From Tabrizicola_A sp964393035 (lineage in GTDB: Bacteria; Pseudomonadota; Alphaproteobacteria; Rhodobacterales; Rhodobacteraceae): a stretch of DNA of 64,000 bases. The DNA is taken from NCBI GenBank assembly GCA_964393035.1, contig CAYMRX010000006.1, positions 260,762 to 324,761 on the forward strand. The letters are read 5' to 3'. Numbering within the stretch: position 1 is the stretch's first letter; each line of letters begins with the position of its first letter. Below, in pieces: positions 9,184 through 18,027 of the stretch. The position numbers were made by a program, and so were the translations under genes. The notes beneath the pieces were generated by a model. The model ran no database searches, had not been told where the DNA came from, and saw only the letters and a program-made list of their open reading frames with translations.

Positions 9184-10182
9184 ATGAAAGCCCTGATCCT
9201 GCAGAAATACGCCAAAACCCCGGTGGATGCGATGGCCCTGACCCATGTTGCCGATCCGCAGGCGAAAGCAGGGCAGGTCTTGGTGCGCATGGCGGCGGCG
9301 GGTCTGAATCCCGCCGATTTGCGGATCGGCTCTGGCGAATTGAAACTGATGTCCCCCGCGAAGCCGCCCTTTGTCATGGGCGTGGATGGTGCGGGTGTGG
9401 TGGCATCGGATGGGGCGCGGTTTAAGCGCGGGGATCGGGTCATGTTCTACACGGGGCTGGTCCACACCGGTTCATTGGCCGAAATGATCGCGATTCCCGA
9501 GGCTTGGCTGGCAAAGGTTCCCGATGGCTGGTCGATGGAGGAGGCGGCGGCGGCACCGCTTGCGCTGCTTGTGGCGCAGGAAACGCTTGACCGTTCCGCC
9601 GCAAGGCCGGGCGAGACGCTGCTGGTGCAGGGCGCGGGCGGATCATCGGGGGCGGCAACGGTTGCCTTGGCCGCGGCCCATGGGCTTTTGGTGCATGGCT
9701 CTGGCTCCGGTGCCGACGAAGCCTATGTGCGGGGCCTTGGGGCGCAGGGGTATAGCGATTACCGCAAGGCCTCGGCCCGCGATCTGGGGCAGCGGTTTGA
9801 TATCGCGCTCGATGTTATGGGCGGCGCGAGTTATGATGATTGCCTTGCGGTGGTGCGGCGTGGCGGTCGGATTGTGTCGTTGCAGACCTTTACCGACACT
9901 CGGGATCTGGCGGCAATGGGGATGAAGGTTTCCGTCCTGATCCGCCTGCTTTTGCCCTTGGTGTTCTTAAAACCGAAAAGCGCCGCCCGACGCGCGGGCG
10001 TGCAGTTGCTGGGGCTCGCCTCTTATCAAGATGGAGCCGCGCTTGGCCGCGCCGCAGCCGGGGCGGTGGCGGCCAATTTCCGGCCAAGGATCGACAGCAC
10101 CTATCCGCTGGCCAAGGCGATGGAGGGCTTTGCACGGTTGCAGGCCAATCCGCGTGGCAAAGTGGTGGTTACCATCGCCTGA
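9184..10182 (+). CDS. Zinc-independent MDR oxidoreductase (quinone oxidoreductase-like)
   Basis: A 332-residue medium-chain dehydrogenase/reductase of the NAD(P)H:quinone reductase branch. The N-terminal GroES-like domain has GLNPADLRIGSGE and PFVMGVDGAGVV. The Rossmann domain carries the nucleotide-binding stretch LLVQGAGGSSGAATVALA near residues 145-162. The zinc ligands of alcohol dehydrogenases are absent. Substrates are probably quinones or enones. It is divergent from the HxlR regulator and ends at a terminator shared with accC. Confidence 0.88.
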   Translation: MKALILQKYAKTPVDAMALTHVADPQAKAGQVLVRMAAAGLNPADLRIGSGELKLMSPAKPPFVMGVDGAGVVASDGARFKRGDRVMFYTGLVHTGSLAEMIAIPEAWLAKVPDGWSMEEAAAAPLALLVAQETLDRSAARPGETLLVQGAGGSSGAATVALAAAHGLLVHGSGSGADEAYVRGLGAQGYSDYRKASARDLGQRFDIALDVMGGASYDDCLAVVRRGGRIVSLQTFTDTRDLAAMGMKVSVLIRLLLPLVFLKPKSAARRAGVQLLGLASYQDGAALGRAAAGAVAANFRPRIDSTYPLAKAMEGFARLQANPRGKVVVTIA

Positions 10183-10211
10183 ACGCAGGCTTTGGGCACG
10201 GGGAAAAATTC

Positions 10212-10235
10212 AAAGGGCGCCCGAAGGCGCCCTTT
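10212..10235. terminator. Bidirectional terminator between the oxidoreductase gene and accC
   Basis: A ten-base stem AAAGGGCGCC/GGCGCCCTTT with a CGAA loop lies between the convergent ends of the oxidoreductase (+) and accC (-). The stem is flanked by A and T runs on its two sides, so it can act in both directions. Confidence 0.8.
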
Positions 10236-10238
10236 AGT

Positions 10239-11588
10239 TTACTTGGCGAACTGCTTTTCCAGCCATTTTTCCAGCCAGTGGATGTTGTAATCCCCGGACT
10301 GGATTTCCGGCTCGGCCAAGAGCATGTGAAAGAGCGGGATCGAGGTATCAATCCCGTCGATGATGATCTCCCCAAGCGCGCGTTTCAACCGCGCCAAGGC
10401 CTCGGGCCGGTCGCGGCCATGCACGATCAGCTTGCCGATCAGGCTGTCGTAATAGGGCGGGATGCGGTAGCCGTCATAAAGGGCAGAATCCATCCGCACG
10501 CCAAGGCCCCCCGGCGCGTGATATTGCGTCACCTTGCCGGGGCAGGGCGAGAAGTTGGGGATCTTTTCGGCATTGATCCGCACTTCGATCGAATGGCCGT
10601 TGATCTCCAGATCCTCCTGCCCGAAGGACATCTCCATGCCAGAGGCGACGCGGATCTGTTCGCGCACGAGATCCACGCCGAAGATGCCCTCGGTGACGGG
10701 GTGTTCCACCTGCAACCGGGTGTTCATTTCGATGAAATAGAACTCGCCGTCCTCATAGAGGAATTCGATGGTGCCCGCCCCGATATAGTTGATCGCGGCC
10801 ACGGCATCGGCGCAGGTCTTGCCGATCTTGGCGCGCATTTCAGGCGTGATGCAGGGGCCTGGGGCCTCTTCAAACACCTTCTGGTGACGCCGCTGCAACG
10901 AACAATCGCGCTCGCCCAGATGCACCGCCTTGCCCCGGCCGTCACCAAAGACCTGAATCTCGATATGGCGCGGTTTTTGCAGGTATTTCTCGATATAGAC
11001 TTCGTCATTGCCGAAGGCGACCTTGGCTTCGGCCCGCGCCGTGCGGAAGGCGATCTCCAGCTCCTCGGCGTTCTTGGCGACCTTCATCCCGCGCCCGCCG
11101 CCGCCGGCGGTGGCCTTGATGATGACCGGATATTTGATCTCGGCCGCCACGCTCAGCGCCGTCTCGAAATCCGGCACGCCACCTGCCGAGCCCGGCACCA
11201 CCGGAATCCCCAGCGCCTTGGCGGTTTCCTTGGCGGTGATCTTGTCGCCCATGATGCGGATATGTTCCGCCGAAGGGCCGATGAAGGTCAGACCGTGATC
11301 TTCCAACGCCTGCGCAAAGCTGGCGTTTTCGGAAAGGAAGCCATAGCCTGGATGCACGGCCTGCGCGCCGGTGATCTCGCAGGCCGAAATGATCGCGGCC
11401 TTGGAAAGATAGCTTTCCGACGAGGGGGCCGGGCCGATGCAGACCGATTCATCCGCCATCCGCACATGCATCGCATCGGAATCGGCGGTGGAATGCACCG
11501 CGACCGATTTGATCCCCATCTCGCGGCAGGCGCGGATCACGCGAAGGGCGATCTCGCCCCGGTTGGCGATCAGGATTTTGTCGAACAT
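10239..11588 (-). CDS. accC: Acetyl-CoA carboxylase biotin carboxylase subunit
   Basis: A 449-residue ATP-grasp enzyme that carboxylates biotin on AccB, the first half-reaction of malonyl-CoA synthesis. The N-terminus (FDKILIANRGEIALRVIRAC) and the glycine-rich ATP loop (KATAGGGGRGMK near residue 158) are standard. So are the HLGERDCSLQRRHQK block and the catalytic EMNTRLQVEHPVTE. It follows accB by six bases and is co-transcribed with it. The family length is normal. Confidence 0.98.
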   Translation of the reverse strand: MFDKILIANRGEIALRVIRACREMGIKSVAVHSTADSDAMHVRMADESVCIGPAPSSESYLSKAAIISACEITGAQAVHPGYGFLSENASFAQALEDHGLTFIGPSAEHIRIMGDKITAKETAKALGIPVVPGSAGGVPDFETALSVAAEIKYPVIIKATAGGGGRGMKVAKNAEELEIAFRTARAEAKVAFGNDEVYIEKYLQKPRHIEIQVFGDGRGKAVHLGERDCSLQRRHQKVFEEAPGPCITPEMRAKIGKTCADAVAAINYIGAGTIEFLYEDGEFYFIEMNTRLQVEHPVTEGIFGVDLVREQIRVASGMEMSFGQEDLEINGHSIEVRINAEKIPNFSPCPGKVTQYHAPGGLGVRMDSALYDGYRIPPYYDSLIGKLIVHGRDRPEALARLKRALGEIIIDGIDTSIPLFHMLLAEPEIQSGDYNIHWLEKWLEKQFAK

Positions 11589-11594
11589 CGGGGC

Positions 11595-12092
11595 TTACTC
11601 GATAATCATCAAGGGTGCGCCATATTCCACCGGATGCCCGTCGGTGACGAGAATCCGCTTCACGGTGCCCGATTTCGGCGCCGGGATGTGGTTCATGGTC
11701 TTCATCGCCTCGATGATGAGAAGGGTCTGGCCTTCGGAAACCTGCGCGCCGACGGCGACAAAGGCCGCAGCGCCCGGTTCGGGCGAAAGATAGCAGGTGC
11801 CGACCATGGGCGAGGTCACCGCGCCCGGATGCTGGGCCGGATCTTCATGCGTGGCGGTCGCGGTCGCGGCTGCGGCCACAGGGGCCGCGGCGGGTGCATG
11901 CGCCACAGGGGCCGCAGCATGGACCACCGGGGCGGCATGGACCACCGTCACCTGTTTGACGACGCGCACATCAAGGCTGTCATCCTCACCATATTCGCGC
12001 TTCACGGAAAGCTCGGTCAGGTCGTTCTTGTTCAGAAGTTCTGCCAGCGCCGAGATGAAGGCCACATCGGCCTCAGTCGTGTTCTTGCTCAT
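11595..12092 (-). CDS. accB: Acetyl-CoA carboxylase biotin carboxyl carrier protein
   Basis: A 165-residue carrier. The C-terminal lipoyl-type domain bears the biotinylation site Lys131 in LLIIEAMKTMNHIPAP. The last residue of the usual EAMKM motif is Thr here, a common alphaproteobacterial form. A flexible Ala/Pro/His-rich linker occupies about residues 50-85. It precedes accC and is divergent from preT, so the 194-bp gap above it must hold both promoters. Confidence 0.97.
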   Translation of the reverse strand: MSKNTTEADVAFISALAELLNKNDLTELSVKREYGEDDSLDVRVVKQVTVVHAAPVVHAAAPVAHAPAAAPVAAAATATATHEDPAQHPGAVTSPMVGTCYLSPEPGAAAFVAVGAQVSEGQTLLIIEAMKTMNHIPAPKSGTVKRILVTDGHPVEYGAPLMIIE

Positions 12093-12286
12093 GCCGTCCT
12101 CTGTTGACGTTTCGGGGCCTTTTGGCCGCCCGGTGATTGCCCGTTGTTATAGGGCTTTGGGCCGGGGGAAGAAAGCCCCGAATGGCTTTTGCGCATTCCG
12201 GTGCCGCTATCATTTTACCATTTGATAAAAAAAATTACCTGTGGCAGCCTGATTCCATAAAAGCAAAGCCAATGGGAGGTTCCACC

Positions 12287-13609
12287 TTGTCCAACAGCCC
12301 GCTGACCCCCGGTGTCGTTGCCGGTCGTCTGCCCGCCGCCGCGCTGGCCCGCAATTTCGCCGATCACGAAGCGCCCCTTGACCGACACGAAGCGCGCGTT
12401 GCCGCCGACCGGTGTTATTTCTGCCATGACGCACCCTGCATGACGGCCTGTCCGACCTCGATCGACATTCCGCTGTTCATCCGCCAGATCGCCACCGGCA
12501 CCCCCGAGGCGGCGGCGAAAACCATCTTCAGCCAGAACATCCTTGGCGGCATGTGCGCCCGCGTCTGCCCGACCGAGACTTTGTGCGAAGAGGTTTGCGT
12601 GCGCGAAACCGCCGAGGGCAAACCGGTGGAAATCGGGCGCTTGCAGCGTTTTGCCACCGATACCTTGATGGCCAAGGGCGCGCATCCGTTCACCCGCGCG
12701 CCGGCGACCGGCAAGAAAGTGGCGGTTGTCGGGGCTGGGCCTGCGGGGCTTGCCTGCGCACACCGGCTGGCCATGAAGGGGCATGAGGTGACGATCCATG
12801 ACCCGCGCTCCAAGGCGGGCGGTCTGAACGAATATGGCATCGCCAGCTACAAATCGACAAACGACTTTGCCGCGCGCGAGGTCGAATGGCTTTTGCAGAT
12901 CGGCGGCATCACGGTGAAAACGGGATCGGCGCTAGGACGCGATGTGGCTTTGGCGGATTTGCAAAAGAGCCATGACGCGGTGTTTCTCGGCATGGGGCTG
13001 GCCGGGGTGAACGCCCTGCGCGCGCCGGGAGAGGAGGCCTCCCATGTTCGTAATGCGGTTGATTTCATTGCAGAACTGCGCCAATCGGCCGACAAGGGCA
13101 CCTTGCCCATCGGCCGCGATGTGGTGGTGATCGGCGGCGGCATGACGGCGGTGGATGCGGCCGTGCAGTCAAAACTCCTTGGCGCGGAGAACGTCACCAT
13201 CGTCTACCGGCGCGGCCAGGAGAAGATGAGCGCAAGCGGCCATGAACAAGACCACGCCACCGGCGCCGGGGTGCGGATCATCTGCAACGCCGCACCCGTG
13301 GCGGTGCAGGGCCATGAGGTGGAGTTCGCCTATACCGAAGACGGCCCGAATGGCCTGACCGTGACGCGCGAAACCTTCCGGCTGAAAGCCGATCAGGTGT
13401 TCAAGGCCATCGGCCAGACCCTGACCGGCGCACCCGACGGGCTGGCGCTGGAGGGCGGCAAGATTGCCGTCACCGCGCAAGGGGCCACATCGGTCAAGGG
13501 CATCTGGGCGGGCGGCGATTGTGCGACGGGGGGCGAGGATCTGACCGTCACCGCCGTCAAGCAGGGCCGCGACGCGGCCGAGGCCATTCACGCGGCATTG
13601 ATGGGTTAA
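12287..13609 (+). CDS. preT: NAD-dependent dihydropyrimidine dehydrogenase subunit PreT
   Basis: A 440-residue flavoprotein that passes electrons between NADH and PreA in reductive pyrimidine breakdown. The N-terminal Fe-S region has cysteines in CYFCHDAPCMTACP and MCARVCPTETLCEEVC. An FAD fold follows (VAVVGAGPAGLACAHRLA), then a second nucleotide site (VVVIGGGMTAVDAAV). I choose TTG at 12287 because a perfect GGGAGG lies six bases before it; the ATG at 12272 overlaps that ribosome site. The resulting start (SNSPLTPGVVAGRLP) suits the family. It is followed at 11 bp by preA. Confidence 0.92.
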   Translation: MSNSPLTPGVVAGRLPAAALARNFADHEAPLDRHEARVAADRCYFCHDAPCMTACPTSIDIPLFIRQIATGTPEAAAKTIFSQNILGGMCARVCPTETLCEEVCVRETAEGKPVEIGRLQRFATDTLMAKGAHPFTRAPATGKKVAVVGAGPAGLACAHRLAMKGHEVTIHDPRSKAGGLNEYGIASYKSTNDFAAREVEWLLQIGGITVKTGSALGRDVALADLQKSHDAVFLGMGLAGVNALRAPGEEASHVRNAVDFIAELRQSADKGTLPIGRDVVVIGGGMTAVDAAVQSKLLGAENVTIVYRRGQEKMSASGHEQDHATGAGVRIICNAAPVAVQGHEVEFAYTEDGPNGLTVTRETFRLKADQVFKAIGQTLTGAPDGLALEGGKIAVTAQGATSVKGIWAGGDCATGGEDLTVTAVKQGRDAAEAIHAALMG

Positions 13610-13620
13610 GGGAGGCGACC

Positions 13621-14919
13621 ATGGCAAGTCTGGCATCAAATTTCATCGGCATCAAATCCCCCAACCCGTTCTGGCTGGCCTCGGCCCCGCCGACCGACAA
13701 GAAGGTCAACGTCGAACGTGCGTTCGAGGCGGGCTGGGGCGGGGTGGTCTGGAAGACCCTCGGCTCGGAAGGGCCGCCGGTCGTCAACGTCTCGGGGCCG
13801 CGCTATGGCGCGATCTGGGGGGCGGACCGCCGCCTTTTGGGCTTGAACAACATCGAACTTATCACCGACCGCCCGCTGGAGGTGAACCTGCGCGAGATCA
13901 AGGAGGTCAAGCGCAAGTGGCGCGACCGTGCCTTGGTCATTTCGCTGATGGTGCCTTGTGAGGAGGATTACTGGAAAGACATCCTCAAGGCCATCGAAGA
14001 CACCGAAGCCGATGGGGTGGAGCTGAACTTTGGCTGCCCGCATGGCATGGCCGAACGCGGCATGGGCAGCGCCGTGGGGCAGGTGCCGGAATATATCGAA
14101 ATGGTCACGCGCTGGGTCAAGAAATACAGCCGCATGCCCTGCATCGTAAAACTGACGCCGAACATCACCTCGATCCTGCCGCCTGCGATGGCGGCCAATC
14201 GTGGCGGGGCGGATGCGGTTTCCCTCATCAACACCATCAAATCCATCACCAATGTCGATCTGGATGCGTTTTCGCCCTTCCCGATGATCGACGGGCAAGG
14301 CTCGCATGGTGGCTATTGCGGCCCGGCGGTGAAGCCGATCGCGCTGAACATGGTGGGCGAGATCGCCCGGCATTCCGAAACCCGCGGCCTGCCGATTTCC
14401 GGCATCGGCGGGGTAACGACATGGCGTGATGCGGCGGAGTTCATGGCGATGGGGGCCGGCAATGTGCAGGTCTGCACCGCCGCCATGACCTATGGCTTCA
14501 AGATCGTGCAAGAGATGATCTCGGGCCTGTCGGAGTATCTCGACAGCAAAGAGATGGCGCTGTCCGATCTGGTGGGCCGCGCCGTGCCGAACTTTGTCGA
14601 ATGGCAGCACCTGAACCTGAACTATGTCACCAAGGCGGTGATTTCTCAGGACGATTGCATCAAATGCGGCCGCTGCTATGCCGCCTGCGAAGACACCAGC
14701 CATCAGGCCATCGCCATGAGCGAGGACCGCACCTTCACCGTCAAGGATGAGGAATGCGTGGCCTGCAACCTGTGCGTCAACGTCTGCCCGGTGGACAATT
14801 GCATCACCATGAAGCGGCTGCCCCTCGGCGCGCTGGACGAGCGCACGGGCCGCAACGTTGGCACCTTTGCCGATTGGACGACGCATCCGAACAACCCTGC
14901 CGCCACGGCGGCAGAGTAA
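13621..14919 (+). CDS. preA: NAD-dependent dihydropyrimidine dehydrogenase subunit PreA
   Basis: A 432-residue FMN enzyme that reduces uracil and thymine to the dihydro forms. The N-terminal dihydroorotate-dehydrogenase-like barrel starts with FWLASAPPTDKKVNVERAFE and has the substrate loop GCPHGMAERGMG. Two 4Fe-4S clusters sit at the C-terminus (DDCIKCGRCYAACED and EECVACNLCVNVCPVDNC). GGAGG precedes the ATG. It works with PreT encoded just upstream. The hydantoinase and ureidopropionase genes for the later steps are not found here. Confidence 0.96.
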   Translation: MASLASNFIGIKSPNPFWLASAPPTDKKVNVERAFEAGWGGVVWKTLGSEGPPVVNVSGPRYGAIWGADRRLLGLNNIELITDRPLEVNLREIKEVKRKWRDRALVISLMVPCEEDYWKDILKAIEDTEADGVELNFGCPHGMAERGMGSAVGQVPEYIEMVTRWVKKYSRMPCIVKLTPNITSILPPAMAANRGGADAVSLINTIKSITNVDLDAFSPFPMIDGQGSHGGYCGPAVKPIALNMVGEIARHSETRGLPISGIGGVTTWRDAAEFMAMGAGNVQVCTAAMTYGFKIVQEMISGLSEYLDSKEMALSDLVGRAVPNFVEWQHLNLNYVTKAVISQDDCIKCGRCYAACEDTSHQAIAMSEDRTFTVKDEECVACNLCVNVCPVDNCITMKRLPLGALDERTGRNVGTFADWTTHPNNPAATAAE

Positions 14920-14953
14920 ACCAGGGACCAGTCAGCCTTGCGTCGGGTGGCGT

Positions 14954-15210
14954 TCAGCCGCCCGACAGCCTTTGCTGTTCACGATAGGCGATCCGGGCGG
15001 CTTCGGCTGCGGCGCGGCCCGCGGCAAGTCCGCCGTCAGCGCGGTGACGACCGGTGGCAGCGCCACGGGTTGGGCAAGCTGGGTTTCGGTGGCCACCGGG
15101 CGGGCTTGCGCGGCGGCCGGGCCGGGCAGCGGTTTTTCACGGCTGGGCTGCGGCGGTGGGCTGGCATGGTTTTGCACGGCGACGACGGACATTGCGGATG
15201 AGATAGCCAT
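14954..15210 (-). pseudogene. Small hypothetical gene with an apparent frameshift
   Basis: The reading frame from ATG 15210 (GGGGG precedes it) starts MAISSAMSVVAVQNH, followed by a Pro/Ala-rich stretch and then VVTALTAD. At about 15035-15040 the coding pattern jumps frame. The other frame ends with AAAEAARIAYREQQRLSGG and a stop at 14954, an ending like small Rhodobacterales proteins of unknown function. Read uninterrupted in the first frame, the tail instead becomes irregular (PQPKPPGSPIVNSKGC). One missing base would restore a protein of about 85 residues. It may be a true mutation or a sequence error. It fills most of the 402-bp gap after preA. Confidence 0.5.
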
Positions 15211-15321
15211 CTCAACCCCCATTCACTGTGGTGCCCCCAAGACGGACCTTAGCAGATTTCGGGATGCAGGCCAGTCAGTGAATACTGCGTATCCGATTGA
15301 AATGCCCCGGAAATGCCGCAA

Positions 15322-15978
15322 TCAAAGCGCGTTCAGGATGCGGACCGCTTCGGCCTTGGGGTCGAGCAGCGGGCTGCGATCCTCGCCGGGGAAAAAGCGG
15401 GCGCGGGTGGCGGTGGGCATCGGGCCGGGGGTGGCGATGACCACGCGCGGGCCGTGCTTGGCCGTTTCGGCCTGCCAGCTTTGCGCCAAGGCGATCTGGG
15501 CGGCTTTGGTGGCGCCATAGGCCCCGAAGAACTTTTCACCGCCCCGCGGATCATTCAGGAACAGCGCCGTGCCATTGCCCGCCAGCAGCAAAGGTTCCAC
15601 CAGCGGAATCAGGCTGCCGGTGGCGCGGGTATTGGTGGCAATCGACTTGTCCCAATCCTTCATGTCCACCGATCCGGCGGGCGACAGCGGGGCTACATGC
15701 ACCGCCGCATGGACCCACAGTTGCAATCCGCCCCAGCGGTCATGGATGGACCGGCACAGATGGCGCATGGCGTCTTCATTGGTGACATCCATCGGCGCGA
15801 GGGTCAGGCTGCCCGCGCCGGGCAGGCCAAGCGCTTTCACCCGGTCGTCCAGCTCCTCCAAGCCGCCGACGGTGCGGGCAACCGCCACCACATCCCAGCC
15901 CTTGACCGCCAGATGTTCGGCCATGGCGGCGCCAAGGCCGCGCGAGGCACCGGTGACAAGGGCGAGGTTTCTGGGCAT
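15322..15978 (-). CDS. SDR family NAD(P)-dependent oxidoreductase
   Basis: A 218-residue short-chain dehydrogenase-like protein. The dinucleotide motif VTGASRGLGAAMAEHL is at residues 8-23. The active-site Tyr/Lys pair appears as YGATKAA near residue 150, but the expected catalytic Ser region reads LFLNDPRGGEKFFGAYG. It lacks the common NNAG motif (it has VHAAVH), so it may be divergent in chemistry. Substrate unknown. It is the last intact gene of the radA-cvpA-purF-DUF1801 strand, 93 bp after DUF1801, with a GC-rich repeat element between. Confidence 0.85.
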   Translation of the reverse strand: MPRNLALVTGASRGLGAAMAEHLAVKGWDVVAVARTVGGLEELDDRVKALGLPGAGSLTLAPMDVTNEDAMRHLCRSIHDRWGGLQLWVHAAVHVAPLSPAGSVDMKDWDKSIATNTRATGSLIPLVEPLLLAGNGTALFLNDPRGGEKFFGAYGATKAAQIALAQSWQAETAKHGPRVVIATPGPMPTATRARFFPGEDRSPLLDPKAEAVRILNAL

Positions 15979-16005
15979 CTGATCTGGCTCCGCGCGAGGA
16001 ACCGG

Positions 16006-16055
16006 GGGGCTTCACGCCCCCCGGACCCCCCGTGGGATATTTGAGCAGAGAGGAT
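16006..16055. repeat. GC-rich hairpin with AT box, intergenic repeat family
   Basis: A hairpin of CCGGGGGG and CCCCCCGG arms is followed by GGACCCCCCGTGGGATATTT and an AGCAGAGAGGATG box. A close copy lies at 51862-51912, including the shared CCGGACCCCC and GGGATATTT parts. It is one of several related intergenic elements in the window. Confidence 0.65.
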
Positions 16056-16071
16056 GGGGCAAGGGGGAAGG

Positions 16072-16443
16072 TCAGGTTTTGCGCAAGGAAGCTGCGGCAA
16101 TTTCGACCTGCCGCGCGGTGACGATGGCGGCAAGCAGCGCATCGGGCAGGGGGGTATCGGGGGTAAACAGCACGCCGGATTTTGAGGTTTTGAACGGCGC
16201 GCAGTCGATCTGCGGGATCACGGAGCCCGAGTGGGGGTAAAGCCCCAAGTGATGGGTAAAGGCGGCATAGCCGACCACCATCTTGCCCTTTGGCCCGGGC
16301 TGGCGAAAGCCGGGCATGGCGTAGGATATGCACTCGATATGGTCGGGCAAGAGGGCCCGCAACCGCAGGCGCAGCGCGGTCAGGGCGGCGGCGAAGGCGG
16401 GGCTTTGGGCGGCGATATAGGCGTCGACCAAAGCTGCCGCCAT
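16072..16443 (-). CDS. DUF1801 domain-containing protein
   Basis: A 123-residue protein of the DUF1801/YdhG-like fold, seen in proteins sometimes linked to iron handling. The typical core is HIECISYAMPGFRQ, then KMVVGYAAFTHHLGLYPHSG. Its ATG overlaps the purF stop (TGATG), so it is translationally coupled to purF; a GTG one codon upstream is also possible. There is no clear functional link to purine synthesis. Confidence 0.8.
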   Translation of the reverse strand: MAAALVDAYIAAQSPAFAAALTALRLRLRALLPDHIECISYAMPGFRQPGPKGKMVVGYAAFTHHLGLYPHSGSVIPQIDCAPFKTSKSGVLFTPDTPLPDALLAAIVTARQVEIAAASLRKT

Positions 16444-17930
16444 CACTCGGCGGCCTTCATCTGGAAGCCTTCGGCGATCTTGTCGGCGGGCACGATCGGA
16501 TAGTCGCCCGAGAAACAGGCGTCGCAGAATTTCGGCGCTTTCGGATCGCGGCCCTGCGCCTCGCCGGCCGCGCGATAAAGCCCGTCCAGCGAGATGAATT
16601 TCAGGCTGTTGACGCCGATCCAGTCGCGCATTTCGTCTTCGGTCATGGTGGCGGCCAGAAGTTTGGCGCGTTCGGGCGTGTCGACCCCGTAAAAGCAGGG
16701 CCAGGCCGTGGGGGGGCTGGCGATGCGGAAGTGAACCTCGGCCGCGCCTGCCTCTAGGATCATGTCCTTGATCTTGCGGCTGGTGGTGCCGCGCACGACC
16801 GAGTCATCCACCAGGATCACCCGCTTGCCCTTGATCAGCGCGCGGTTGACGTTCAGCTTCAGCCGCACGCCCATGTTGCGGATCTGTTCGGTCGGCTCGA
16901 TGAAGGTTCGGCCCATATACTGGTTGCGGATGATCCCCATCGCATAGGGGATACCGCTTTCCTGGCTGTAACCGATGGCGGCCGGGGTGCCGCTATCGGG
17001 AACCGGGCAGACCAGATCGGCCTCAACCGGGGCTTCACGGGCCAGTTCCACACCGATCTGACGGCGGGTTTCATAGACCGAACGGCCGCCGATGATAGAG
17101 TCGGGACGCGAGAAATAGACCTGCTCGAAGATGCAGAACCGGCTGGCGGCCGGGGCGAAGGGGCGCGAGGAAATCACCTTGCCATCTTCGATCACCACCA
17201 TCTCGCCCGGCTCAATCTCGCGGACAAACTCGGCGCCGATGATGTCCAGCGCACAGGTTTCCGACGACAAGGCCCAGGCATTGTCACCAAGGCGGCCCAG
17301 AACCAGCGGGCGCACGCCCAAAGGATCGCGCACGCCGATCAGCTTGGTGCGGGTCATGGCGACGATGGCAAAGGCGCCTTCGACCCGGCGCAGCGCGTCC
17401 TTGATGCGCTCGGAGATGCTTGTCTGGATCGACCGCGCCATCAGATGGATGATGCATTCGCTGTCCGAACCGGACTGGAAGATCGAGCCGCGCTCGATCA
17501 ATTCGCGGCGCAGGGCGATGGCATTGGTCAGCGTGCCGTTATGCGCAACGGCCGCGCCGCCCATGGAAAACTCGCCGAAGAAGGGCTGCACATCACGGAT
17601 GGCGGTCTGGCCCTTTGCCCCGGCGGTGGAATAGCGCACATGGCCGATGGCCAAGGGGCCGGGCAGGTCTTTCATCACCTCGGCCTTGGTGAAATTGTCA
17701 CGCACATAGCCAAAGCGGCGGACCGAGTTGAAGCCCTGTTCGGGGTCATGTGCGACAATGCCGCCGGCCTCTTGCCCGCGATGTTGCAGGGCATGCAGGC
17801 CAAGTGCCACGAAGTTCGCGGCGTCATTCACGCCGACCACGCCGAAGATGCCGCATTCTTCCTTCAGCTTGTCTCCGTCAAAGTTGGGATCTTCGATGGG
17901 AGAAAACGGGTGGGCGGGGAAGCGGCGCAT
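16443..17930 (-). CDS. purF: Amidophosphoribosyltransferase
   Basis: A 495-residue enzyme of the first committed step of purine synthesis, PRPP plus glutamine to phosphoribosylamine. The N-terminal glutaminase nucleophile is Cys26 (KEECGIFGVVG), exposed after removal of a short propeptide. The PRPP loop VILVDDSVVRGTTS is near residue 365. The ATG at 17930 has GGAGAG six bases upstream; an earlier in-frame ATG at 17966 lacks this. It lies downstream of cvpA as in many proteobacteria. Confidence 0.97.
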   Translation of the reverse strand: MRRFPAHPFSPIEDPNFDGDKLKEECGIFGVVGVNDAANFVALGLHALQHRGQEAGGIVAHDPEQGFNSVRRFGYVRDNFTKAEVMKDLPGPLAIGHVRYSTAGAKGQTAIRDVQPFFGEFSMGGAAVAHNGTLTNAIALRRELIERGSIFQSGSDSECIIHLMARSIQTSISERIKDALRRVEGAFAIVAMTRTKLIGVRDPLGVRPLVLGRLGDNAWALSSETCALDIIGAEFVREIEPGEMVVIEDGKVISSRPFAPAASRFCIFEQVYFSRPDSIIGGRSVYETRRQIGVELAREAPVEADLVCPVPDSGTPAAIGYSQESGIPYAMGIIRNQYMGRTFIEPTEQIRNMGVRLKLNVNRALIKGKRVILVDDSVVRGTTSRKIKDMILEAGAAEVHFRIASPPTAWPCFYGVDTPERAKLLAATMTEDEMRDWIGVNSLKFISLDGLYRAAGEAQGRDPKAPKFCDACFSGDYPIVPADKIAEGFQMKAAE

Positions 17931-18027
17931 TGGCTCTCCGAATCCTGAGGGGCTGTTGCGCCTCATGTAGGCCGATTAGCCTGCGCTGTCACCCCCAAAG
18001 CCGACAGTCACGCGCCGCACCGCGGCA

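Noticed and set aside
9840..12107. 755-codon open frame antisense to accC and accB
   Set aside because: Same cause; it runs opposite two unmistakable genes and has a His/Arg/Gly composition typical of antisense translation.
15979..16071. Small peptide gene in the gap between the SDR and DUF1801 genes
   Set aside because: The gap is filled by the hairpin/AT-box repeat, and no start with a ribosome site gives a sensible frame.
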